Of a stretch of DNA of 40,447 nt, positions 32,099 through 39,446 are shown in pieces. Under the pieces are notes generated by a model. It had not been told where the DNA came from. It searched no databases and saw only the letters and a list, made by a program, of their open reading frames with translations. Position 1 is the stretch's first letter. Every line of letters begins with the position of its first letter. Source of the stretch: Segetimicrobium sp035279545. GTDB taxonomy: Bacteria > Sysuimicrobiota > Sysuimicrobiia > Sysuimicrobiales > Segetimicrobiaceae. The position numbers and the translations under genes were made by a program. The stretch covers positions 1 through 40,447 of the forward strand of contig DATEHM010000052.1 in the NCBI GenBank assembly GCA_035279545.1, in the 5' to 3' direction.

Positions 32099-32254
32099 AT
32101 GTGGAGGCCCACGCGGGCCGAGGTCGAAGCGATCAATCGGCTGTTGTACGAGGAAATGCAAGCGATTCGCGACCGCCTGAACACCCTCCTCGACGACGGG
32201 GAGGAGGATCCAGGTGACAACCACGAAATCACGGAAGGTGGGGAGAAGCCATGA
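32099..32254 (+). CDS. Small unknown protein, module 2
   Basis: 51 aa, from ATG 32099 (or GTG 32096) with GGGAGG upstream. A predicted helical protein: WRPTRAEVEAINRLLYEEMQ, then a DRLNTLLDDGEEDPG acidic end. It overlaps the next small gene by ATGA. It is the first of three tightly overlapping genes and has no recognisable family. Confidence 0.6.
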   Translation: MWRPTRAEVEAINRLLYEEMQAIRDRLNTLLDDGEEDPGDNHEITEGGEKP

Positions 32255-32403
32255 GAACACGGGAAGAGCTGGAACTCCACGTCAGCGACTTGGAGGGTCT
32301 GCTGGAAGAGCTGGTGAGTCTGGTCGACGATCCCGACCTCACGGATGCCGAGTTCCGCGCCGACGTCCGGGAGTTGGTCAGCGAGGAGGACGCCGATGAG
32401 TGA
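32251..32403 (+). CDS. Small acidic helical protein, module 2
   Basis: A 50-aa protein: MRTREELELHVSDLEGLLEE, then LVSLVDDPDLTDAEFRADVR and an acidic end. It is strongly acidic, and heptad-like leucines suggest a coiled coil. It overlaps the previous gene (ATGA) and the next (8 bases), so it is translated in a coupled series. No function assigned. Confidence 0.7.
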   Translation: MRTREELELHVSDLEGLLEELVSLVDDPDLTDAEFRADVRELVSEEDADE

Positions 32404-33250
32404 TTGGTTGACACCGGCCGAGGCCGGCGCGCTCCTGGGCGTCGGTCCAGACCGGGTCGCCCAGCTCGCCCGCGAGGGGACGCTGCAGTCGATGCGCACG
32501 CCGGGCGGCCACGTGCGCGTGCGGCGAGCAGACGTCGAAGCGTTGGCCGCGGGACCCGAGGAGGACGACCCCGATGAACCGCCACCGACCCGCATGCAGT
32601 CCAAGTCGTCACCGCAGGAACCGGCACCACGTCCACGTCCGCAATGGGAAAATGTGGCTCCATGGCAACGACGCGTGCGGGAGGCCGAGGCAGACGTCGA
32701 GGTGCTCAGGTTGGATGACGAGCGCGAACGCCTGGAAGAGGAACGCGAACAACGCCAGGCCGGTCGGGCAAGAGAAGACGCACGGCGAGTAGCCGGCGCG
32801 GTGGAAGCGGAGCGGCTTCGGGGCCTGCGCGCCTACGCCCTGGAGTGCGTGCCCTTCAACGTGCCGAGTGAGGTGAAGGCCCAGATCGCGCGGGACTTGG
32901 AGCGCCGTGTCACATCAGACGCCTATCCCCGTTCCCTCGGCCAGGCCTACGCCGAAACACTCCTGAAAGCCGAGGTCGAGCGCCTCCTGCGGCCCTGGCG
33001 GACGCGGGAAGCCCGGCAGGCTCGGGTGCGTGACGAAGGCGCCCGTCGATCACATTTCATCAGCTGGGCCATGCTGCACGTAACGAACCGCCTTCCCCGA
33101 GAATGGGATTGGGAGACTCGCCGCGATTTCGAGCGCGAACTCAAGGCGGTCTTGGAAGAGGAAGTTGAGCTGGGGATGGAGCAGGACGAAGCGGACGCCA
33201 TCGGACTGGAATTGCTGGAAGAATGGGTGAATGAGGACGAAGAGGAGTAG
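32396..33250 (+). CDS. HTH_17 protein with coiled-coil extension, module 2
   Basis: 284 aa from ATG 32396 (GAGGAGGA upstream). The first 52 residues are an excisionase/MerR-like HTH: WLTPAEAGALLGVGPDRVAQ, TLQSMRTPGGHVRVRRADVE. A Pro-rich linker, a long charged coiled coil (about 85-145, rich in E, R and Q) and an acidic C-terminus (LEEWVNEDEEE) follow. It occupies the place that the 81-aa excisionase-like gene has in module 1, so it may combine excisionase and another function such as replication initiation. The frame upstream to 32345 overlaps the small acidic gene. Confidence 0.7.
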   Translation: MSDWLTPAEAGALLGVGPDRVAQLAREGTLQSMRTPGGHVRVRRADVEALAAGPEEDDPDEPPPTRMQSKSSPQEPAPRPRPQWENVAPWQRRVREAEADVEVLRLDDERERLEEEREQRQAGRAREDARRVAGAVEAERLRGLRAYALECVPFNVPSEVKAQIARDLERRVTSDAYPRSLGQAYAETLLKAEVERLLRPWRTREARQARVRDEGARRSHFISWAMLHVTNRLPREWDWETRRDFERELKAVLEEEVELGMEQDEADAIGLELLEEWVNEDEEE

Positions 33251-33377
33251 GGGGAAAAATGCCGAATTCGGGGAATGCCGGGATGACGGCAGATACACGA
33301 ACTAGACGCTGGGAAGGGGCGAGGCAATGACCGCGGCAACACAGACCACGATTGAGCGGCCAGCGAACGCTGCGCGA

Positions 33378-33554
33378 CTACTTACGCTTGAGCCAGGCCT
33401 GCAGGAGGAGGACGACGGCTTCGGGCGTCGGGGCCTCTCCAGCGACCCACCGTCGCACGGTCCGAGTGTTGACGTGGATACGCCGGGCGAAGGCGGACTG
33501 GCTGAGTTTGAGGCGCTTCAAGACACGCCGGAGCTCTTGAGCGGTCATAGGCAT
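33378..33554 (-). CDS. Small XRE/Cro-like repressor, module 2
   Basis: A 58-aa minus-strand gene overlooked because it is short and lies under a plus-strand reading frame. It reads MPMTAQELRRVLKRLKLSQ, SAFARRIHVNTRTVRRWVAG, EAPTPEAVVLLLQAWLKRK. It matches the module 1 protein in most positions, with changes in the first HTH helix (SAFARR versus MDLSRR), which could alter operator preference. It is divergent from the primase-like gene. Confidence 0.85.
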   Translation of the reverse strand: MPMTAQELRRVLKRLKLSQSAFARRIHVNTRTVRRWVAGEAPTPEAVVLLLQAWLKRK

Positions 33555-33580
33555 GACTCAATGTATGTCATACCAGGCCA

Positions 33581-33609
33581 TTGCGCCCTAGGGCGTCACG
33601 CCCTAGGCT
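33581..33609 (+). promoter_or_regulatory. Promoter with overlapping operators, module 2 primase-like gene
   Basis: TTGCGC (33581-33586), 17 bases, TAGGCT (33604-33609). A perfect 12-base palindrome CGCCCTAGGGCG (33584-33595) and a second CGCCCTAGGC (33599-33608) lie between and over these boxes, centres 14-15 bases apart. The whole repressor-to-primase gap is 87 bases, exactly as in module 1. Confidence 0.65.
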
Positions 33610-33641
33610 TCTCTTCCGCTGACTTGCTGACGGAGGAAGCC

Positions 33642-36497
33642 CTGAAGACTGGCCCGGCCCGACGCCCGCCCGGCATCCGACCCGAGGAACTCGCTCGGCT
33701 CGAACGCGAGATCACACTCGCCGATCGGGTACGAGCTACTGGCGTGGTCCTCAAGCGCCACGGGGCCGATCTCATCGGCGCCTGTCCCTTCCACGAGGAC
33801 TCCACGGTCAGCCTAGTGGTCTCGACGAGCTCGAATCGGTGGGCCTGCCGTACCTGCCACGAGGAGGGTGGCGTCGTGGAGTGGGAGCAGCGGGTGGCCG
33901 GGGTCAGTCTCCGCCATGCCGTCGAGCGCCTGCGGCAGATAGCCGACGCGGCCCCACAACTCCAGCTCGACGCCGAAGCCGACGACGCCAGCTTACTGCG
34001 GGCGGTCGTCCGCTTCTATCACGAGACTTTGCTCGCCAGTCCCGAAGGACTTGCCTACCTCGCGACCCGCGGCTTGGAGCATCGGGAGGCTATCGATCAC
34101 TTCCAACTGGGACTCGCTACGCGGACCCTCGGCTACGCTCTCCCACCGAAGCAGCACAAGGCTGGGAAGCGCCTTCGTGAGCGGCTGCAGACCCTCGGCC
34201 TCCTGCGGGCGAGCGGACATGAGCACTTCACCGGCTCGGTCATCGTTCCCGTACTCGGACCAAATGGGGAAGTGCTCCAGGTCTACGGACGAAAGATCCG
34301 CGACGACCTGCGACCTGGGACCCCGATGCGGCTCAGCCTCCCAGGGGCCGCGCAGCTCTGGAATGGGCCTGGGCTTCAGGGGACGGGGGATGTGATCATC
34401 TGCCAGGGCCCCCTCGACGCGCTCACCTTCTGGGTGGCCGGGTACAGGAATGTCACAGCCAGTTCTGGACCATCGCTGACCGCGGAGCACCTCGCCCAAC
34501 TTCACGCGCTCGGGGCGACGCGCGTGCTCTTGGCGCACGGGCGCACGCCAGCGGGAGACGACGCGGCGAAGGTGGTGGCCGCCCAGGCGGCCGACGTGGG
34601 GCTCGCAACATACCGGGTCCAGTTCCCGCAGGGCCTCGACGCGAACGCCTTCGCCCTCAAAGTGACGGACCCGAGCCGTGAGGTCGGGGAGGTCATTCGA
34701 CACGCCGTCTGGCTCGCGGCGGGGAGTGGTGAAACCCCAAGCACGCTGACTGCTTCGAGCGCGACCCCAGATCCGGCGCCTTCGGCGATTGAGTCCGCCC
34801 TGGAGGTCGCGGGGGACGAACTGCACCTCGCCCGGGGCGAACGGCATTACCGGATTCGGGGCTTCCGGGCCGAGCAGGCTCCCGCGCTCCGGGCCCAGCT
34901 GCTCGTCCAGTGTGGACGCGCCCGCTATCTCGACACCCTCGACCTCGCGAGTGCGCGTGCGCGGGCAACCTTCGTGGCGGAGGCCGCGCAGGAGCTGGGG
35001 TGCGAACAGGCCCTCGTGAAACAGGACGTCGGCCACCTGCTCCTGGAGCTTGAGACCGTGGCGGACCGTGCCCGCGTCGGTGCGCCCGCCGAGGCACCCC
35101 CAGCGTCTCCTGCCCCCGCGGACGTGATGACCGACGCGGAGCGGGAGGCCGCCCTCGGCCTCTTGCAGGATCCCCAGCTTCTGGACCGGATCGCCCACGA
35201 TGCCGAAGCGGCAGGGATGGTGGGCGAGCGGACGAACGTGCTCGTGGCCTACCTCGCGGCGGTGTCGCGCAAGCTGCCAAGTCCGCTGGCGGTGATCGTG
35301 CAGAGTGCGAGCGCAGCGGGGAAGACCAGCTTGATGGACGCCGTGCTGGCCTTCGTGCCCCCCGAGGACCGCGTCCATTACGCGGCGCTCACGGGCCAGG
35401 CACTGTATTACGTCGGAGAGACCGCGCTCCAACACAAGGTGCTCTCGGTGGTCGAGGAGGCGGGGGCCGAGCGGGCGGGGTACGCGCTCAAGCTCTTGCA
35501 GAGTGAGGGCGAGCTGACCATCGCCTCGACGGGGAAGGCCCCCCAAACGGGGAAGCTCGTGACCCACACCTACCGGGTGGCCGGCCCCGTCCAGCTCATG
35601 CTCACGACCACGAGCGTCAAGCTCGACGAGGAGCTCGCCAACCGGGCGTTGGTGCTGAGCGTGGACGAGAGCCCGGCGCAGACGCGGGCGATTCAGGTGC
35701 GTCAGCGTGAAGGGCGGACCCTAGAAGGCCTGCTCGCCCGAACGGCGCGCACTGAGCTACGCGCGCTGCACCAGAATGCCCAGCGGCTTCTGAAGCCCGT
35801 CGCCGTGGTGAATCCCTATGCCCGCGAACTGCGCTTCCAGGATGCCCGGCCCCGCACGCGGCGAGACCACGAGAAGTACCTCACCTTGATCGACGCGATT
35901 GCACTCCTGCACCAGCACCAGCGAGAGGCAAAGACAGTGACCCACGGGGAGGGGACCCTGACCTACATCGAGGTCACCCCCGCTGATATCGCGGCTGCGA
36001 ACCGCTTGCTGGAGGACGTGCTCGGCCGGGCGTTCGATGATCTGCCCCCTCAGACGCGGGTGTTCCTGAGCGCCCTGGACGCCTGGGTGACTCGTGAGGC
36101 CGAGGCCCGTCGCATTCCCAGAGACGACCTTCGGTTCTCGGCGCGCCAAGCGCGGGAGGCGACGGGACTCGGCCCCACCCAGGCGAAGCTCCACCTGCAC
36201 CGGCTGGTCGAACTCGAATACGTGCTGATGCACCGGGCGCCGCGGGGCGTCGGGGTCTGGTACGAGCTGCTCACCGCGGAGGAGACGGTCGAGCCCGTCA
36301 GGGGATTGGTGGAGGTGGGAGTAGGACCGGCGTCGGTCGGGGCAAATGGCGGGTCGGTCGGCCCCCGGTCGGGGGGTGGGCGGACTTCCCGCACCGGTCG
36401 TAAGCGCGCTCCCCGTACGGCCGTGCGCCCGATCGGGTCGGACGAGTCCACCGGGCACATTGGCGGCTCGGCGGGCGCCGAGTCGTACCGTACATGA
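33642..36497 (+). CDS. CHC2 zinc-finger/Toprim-like/P-loop replication protein, module 2
   Basis: 951-aa counterpart of the module 1 protein, similar along the whole length. The CHC2 finger is intact (CPFH ... CRTC). The Toprim-like region again has Gln for the catalytic Glu (CQGPLDAL) and LLAHGRTPAGDD in place of the acidic loop. The P-loop is SASAAGKTS and the C-terminal GLGPTQAKLHLHRL segment is kept. The start is placed at CTG 33642: GGAGGA lies four bases upstream, the same spacing as before GTG 18175 in module 1. In-frame TTG 33624 and ATG 33561 are alternatives but lie at or before the predicted transcription start. It shares ATGA with the recombinase gene. Confidence 0.83.
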   Translation: MKTGPARRPPGIRPEELARLEREITLADRVRATGVVLKRHGADLIGACPFHEDSTVSLVVSTSSNRWACRTCHEEGGVVEWEQRVAGVSLRHAVERLRQIADAAPQLQLDAEADDASLLRAVVRFYHETLLASPEGLAYLATRGLEHREAIDHFQLGLATRTLGYALPPKQHKAGKRLRERLQTLGLLRASGHEHFTGSVIVPVLGPNGEVLQVYGRKIRDDLRPGTPMRLSLPGAAQLWNGPGLQGTGDVIICQGPLDALTFWVAGYRNVTASSGPSLTAEHLAQLHALGATRVLLAHGRTPAGDDAAKVVAAQAADVGLATYRVQFPQGLDANAFALKVTDPSREVGEVIRHAVWLAAGSGETPSTLTASSATPDPAPSAIESALEVAGDELHLARGERHYRIRGFRAEQAPALRAQLLVQCGRARYLDTLDLASARARATFVAEAAQELGCEQALVKQDVGHLLLELETVADRARVGAPAEAPPASPAPADVMTDAEREAALGLLQDPQLLDRIAHDAEAAGMVGERTNVLVAYLAAVSRKLPSPLAVIVQSASAAGKTSLMDAVLAFVPPEDRVHYAALTGQALYYVGETALQHKVLSVVEEAGAERAGYALKLLQSEGELTIASTGKAPQTGKLVTHTYRVAGPVQLMLTTTSVKLDEELANRALVLSVDESPAQTRAIQVRQREGRTLEGLLARTARTELRALHQNAQRLLKPVAVVNPYARELRFQDARPRTRRDHEKYLTLIDAIALLHQHQREAKTVTHGEGTLTYIEVTPADIAAANRLLEDVLGRAFDDLPPQTRVFLSALDAWVTREAEARRIPRDDLRFSARQAREATGLGPTQAKLHLHRLVELEYVLMHRAPRGVGVWYELLTAEETVEPVRGLVEVGVGPASVGANGGSVGPRSGGGRTSRTGRKRAPRTAVRPIGSDESTGHIGGSAGAESYRT

Positions 36498-37471
36498 CTC
36501 TCGCGCTCGTGCGGTCCCCACTCCCCGATCCCCACGCGCTCCTCGCGCTTGTCGATGACCACGCCGTGTGGCTGGCCGGGACGGGTTATGCGCGGACCAC
36601 TGTCCGCAGTCGCCGCGCGAGCCTCCGGCATTTCGCCCTCTGGGCGGCCGAGCGGGGCGTTACCCATCCCCAGCAGCTCACGCTCAGCGTGCTGGAGCGC
36701 TACCAGCAAGGCCTGACCCAGGTGCGGCTCAAGGACGGGCGCCCACTCTCCTGGGGCGCGCAATCCCACGTCCTCGGCGCCCTGCGCCGCTTCGGCCAGT
36801 GGCTGGTCCGGACGCATCGCCTTCCGGCGAACCCGGCCCAGGAGCTCGTGCTCCCGCGCCGGCCCCGGCACTTGCCGCACGCGGTGCTGTCCGCGGAGGA
36901 GGCCGAGCGCGTGCTGGCGCAGCCGGACCTCAAGGATCCCATTGGGATCCGGGACCGGGCGCTGATGGAGGTGCTCTACTCGACGGGGATTCGGCGGGCG
37001 GAAGTGATCCACGTCCAACTCCCTGACCTAGATGTAGGGCGCGGCGTGCTCTTCATCCGGGAGGGGAAGGGCCGGAAGGACCGCGTGGTCCCAATCGGCG
37101 ATCGGGCGCTTGCCTGGGTGGACCGCTACCTCCGGGACGTGCGGCCCGCACTCGTCGTGCCCCCCGACCCCAACGTCCTCTTCTTGACCCGCCGTGGCCG
37201 GGCTCTCCGTGAGAACCGGCTCACGGAGCTCGTGCACCACTACGTCCAGGGGGCGGGCCTCGGCAAGGAGGGGAGCTGTCACCTGTTCCGGCACACGATG
37301 GCCACGCTACTGCTGGAGAATGGTGCGGACGTGCGCGAGGTCCAGGAGATGCTCGGCCACAGCCAGCTCTCGACGACGGCCCTCTACACACACGTGGCGA
37401 TCGGGCGACTGAAGCAGGTGCACAGCGCGGCGCACCCCGCAGAGAGGTCTACCCTTCGTCCAGTGCATTGA
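36494..37471 (+). CDS. XerC/D-like tyrosine recombinase, module 2
   Basis: 325-aa tyrosine recombinase, nearly the same protein as that at 21065. It differs mainly at the first ten and last eight residues and a scatter of conservative changes. All catalytic residues are present: GIRRAEV, GKGRKDRVV, HLFRHTM, LGHSQLSTT and ALYTHV. ATG overlaps the primase-like stop, so the two are co-translated. The tight coupling of a replication-type protein and a recombinase in both copies suggests they act together in one mobility process. Confidence 0.93.
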   Translation: MTLALVRSPLPDPHALLALVDDHAVWLAGTGYARTTVRSRRASLRHFALWAAERGVTHPQQLTLSVLERYQQGLTQVRLKDGRPLSWGAQSHVLGALRRFGQWLVRTHRLPANPAQELVLPRRPRHLPHAVLSAEEAERVLAQPDLKDPIGIRDRALMEVLYSTGIRRAEVIHVQLPDLDVGRGVLFIREGKGRKDRVVPIGDRALAWVDRYLRDVRPALVVPPDPNVLFLTRRGRALRENRLTELVHHYVQGAGLGKEGSCHLFRHTMATLLLENGADVREVQEMLGHSQLSTTALYTHVAIGRLKQVHSAAHPAERSTLRPVH

Positions 37472-37544
37472 CAGACCTGCGTGTACCGTCAGAAGGCGCT
37501 TGATCCCCCGCCTAGATTCCGAAGGTCACCGCACGCCAGGTCGT

Positions 37545-38228
37545 ATGGAACGCTCAATTGTCACGGGAGTTGTGGGACCAAAGTGGGTGGCGTTTTCCCA
37601 CGACGTTCCGGCGCGGGCACGTATTCAGCTCCTGCTCCCTTGGGGCCCCACCGCACGGTCCGTGGTCTGGTTCTCCGTGCGACGAGACGGCAGTGTTGTC
37701 GTGGGCTTCAGCGAGTCGTATTCCACCATTGAGCGCACGTCCCGCAGGCGCGGTACCGATGAACCGCTTCCACCGAAACTGGCTGCGAGTCTCGGGGAAG
37801 GCCCCCGACCCAAGGACCATCACCTCACATTCCACACCTCCGGGGCCGTGAACGAAAGGGGAGGGGCGCGTGCCTATAGGGCGCCGCTCACCGAGGACAA
37901 GCCTCATCAGCTGTGCACCCTCGATTTCGGCCATCCCATGATCTATCCGGTCGCTGCACCAGACCCGACCCGGATCCTGCTGCCGTACCGAGCTCGACCT
38001 GAGACCGCAACGCGAGGTTGTTTGGTTGTGGTGCCGACTGAAGCAGCCGTGTTTTTTCAGGACGCCGGGGGCGAACAGACGGCCGTGGTGTTCTCCGCGA
38101 AGGACAAACAGGGGCGCCTGGTGCGACGACTCCAAATATCCCTGTTCGACCGAGGGATTCCGTGGCCGAGCTACAGCAAAGTGATTACGGTGACTCAGGA
38201 CGCCGCGAAGCACGGGTTCAAGGGGTAG
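37545..38228 (+). CDS. Hypothetical protein, cargo of module 2
   Basis: 227 aa from ATG 37545 (in-frame TTG 37500 is weaker). Not recognised. Beta-rich, with VGPKWVAFSHDVPARARIQL near the start and CLVVVPTEAAVFFQDAGGEQ later. There is no signal peptide or membrane segment. It lies 73 bases after the recombinase and converges with the minus-strand defence-like pair. Confidence 0.6.
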   Translation: MERSIVTGVVGPKWVAFSHDVPARARIQLLLPWGPTARSVVWFSVRRDGSVVVGFSESYSTIERTSRRRGTDEPLPPKLAASLGEGPRPKDHHLTFHTSGAVNERGGARAYRAPLTEDKPHQLCTLDFGHPMIYPVAAPDPTRILLPYRARPETATRGCLVVVPTEAAVFFQDAGGEQTAVVFSAKDKQGRLVRRLQISLFDRGIPWPSYSKVITVTQDAAKHGFKG

Positions 38229-38264
38229 ACTGGGTCGTCTTGCCGAAATAGGGGCAATCCCCCA

Positions 38265-39446
38265 TCACACGTCGGGCCAGTTTGGCGGTAGGTGAAATAG
38301 GTCAGCGAGTTGTAAACCGTCGTGCCATTCCAGGCGATCACCTATGAGGCGTGCCTGCCTCACCATGGGAAGACAGTCAACCAAGGACTTGGTGCCCCAT
38401 GGGTGGTGATAGAGCTCCAAGGAAGCCGCCCGCAGGCTCCAAGGGAACAACTTGGCCCCAACGAGCACTCCCGAGACTCGCGTATTCCACGGACCCGCGG
38501 GGCCCATAAAGACACCGTCCCTCTTGCGACTTAGTGTTGGAGTTGGTTGGCCAAGCGTCGCCGTGAGCTGCTCCGTTCCGAACAGCGCGTTGAGGACGTC
38601 ATCTGAATCGACTCCCCACTCCCCGATGTAATTCACGCAGACGACGTACGGCCGATCCAGCCTCCCGTAGCGGGTTGCCTTGGCATTCACGCTCTGGCGA
38701 AGGGCTTCGTCTCCACTGCCCCAGTGAGTTTGGATTGGGTAAATGCCAATCGGCCGAATCTCGGGATTCCCCCGGGCTTTGGGTGAACGTGGCATCAACG
38801 AGATTCTTACAGACACGTTCTTGTCTCTGTACTCCAGCCGGGGTGCACCTGCGGCCGAGTTGAGACTAGACGCGACTACGTCTGGATCATGCTTTGGGAG
38901 TTCACGCCGCAGGAACGCCTTCAATCCCCTGGCTGCAGGTTGCTTGCCCGGTTCAATGGCGAATTCTTCCAGAGTCAGGAAGAAGTTGGGAGACTCGATC
39001 GAATTGATGGCGTCGTACAACATGTTTCGGACACGTCGTCGCCCCTCGTCCTCATCGGACTCGTCACGGGTGACGGTCGCTTCCAGGTAGAACTCGCAGT
39101 CTCCCTTCCTGACCAAGAAGTCAGGCCTCTTTGAAGAGCCCGGAACCTTGGGATGGAGCTCCAGTGTGAACTCGTTCGCACCACAGTATGCATGGAGAAA
39201 GAGTTCCCAAAACGCTGCGTGGAAGTCCGTCTTGAAGCGCTTCCTGAGGTCCACCTGATAAGGTGTGGGGTATTCGCTGAACCATCGCTCTAGAAGTGAC
39301 CGGACGACGCCTACGTTGTCACGTGCGCTTCTGTCTAGGAATTCGTATGTGCCTTCTCCGTGCTTTCCCGGTCCGCTGTCCGTTCTCTGCCGATCGCTGA
39401 ACAGCCTGACCGGCACTGGCGTGTGTTTGCTAGTCGCCGGCGTCAT
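38265..39446 (-). CDS. Possible PD-(D/E)XK-related protein, partner of the SIR2-like gene
   Basis: 393-aa protein. Residues 78-125 contain AAFWELFLHAYCG, ELHPKVP and RPDFLVRKGDCEFYLEATV. The PD pair (108-109) followed by a strand with Glu (118 or 122) resembles the PD-(D/E)XK nuclease core, but the usual Lys is Thr (LEAT), so catalysis is uncertain. The rest, including PYVVCVNYIGEWG near 290, is not recognised. The start overlaps the end of the SIR2-like gene by 17 bases, so the two form an operon. Base composition is lower in GC than the T2SS region, consistent with transfer. Confidence 0.65.
   Translation of the reverse strand: MTPATSKHTPVPVRLFSDRQRTDSGPGKHGEGTYEFLDRSARDNVGVVRSLLERWFSEYPTPYQVDLRKRFKTDFHAAFWELFLHAYCGANEFTLELHPKVPGSSKRPDFLVRKGDCEFYLEATVTRDESDEDEGRRRVRNMLYDAINSIESPNFFLTLEEFAIEPGKQPAARGLKAFLRRELPKHDPDVVASSLNSAAGAPRLEYRDKNVSVRISLMPRSPKARGNPEIRPIGIYPIQTHWGSGDEALRQSVNAKATRYGRLDRPYVVCVNYIGEWGVDSDDVLNALFGTEQLTATLGQPTPTLSRKRDGVFMGPAGPWNTRVSGVLVGAKLFPWSLRAASLELYHHPWGTKSLVDCLPMVRQARLIGDRLEWHDGLQLADLFHLPPNWPDV

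Larger units (their letters stand above)
32099..37471 (+). mobile_element. Mobile module 2 (HTH/coiled-coil, HTH repressor, primase-like, tyrosine recombinase)
   Basis: Second copy of the core found at 17911-22048, with a different left-hand gene set. The HTH repressor, 87-bp control region, primase-like gene and recombinase keep the same order and orientation. DNA differs at many third codon positions while proteins stay similar, so it is not a recent duplication. Ends are not defined by visible direct repeats. Confidence 0.6.

Noticed and set aside
33993..35567. Long minus-strand frame (524 aa) opposite the primase-like gene, with a matching 398-aa frame at 19390-20586
   Set aside because: Both are antisense shadows caused by strong third-position GC bias in the primase-like genes; their translations show no domain pattern.
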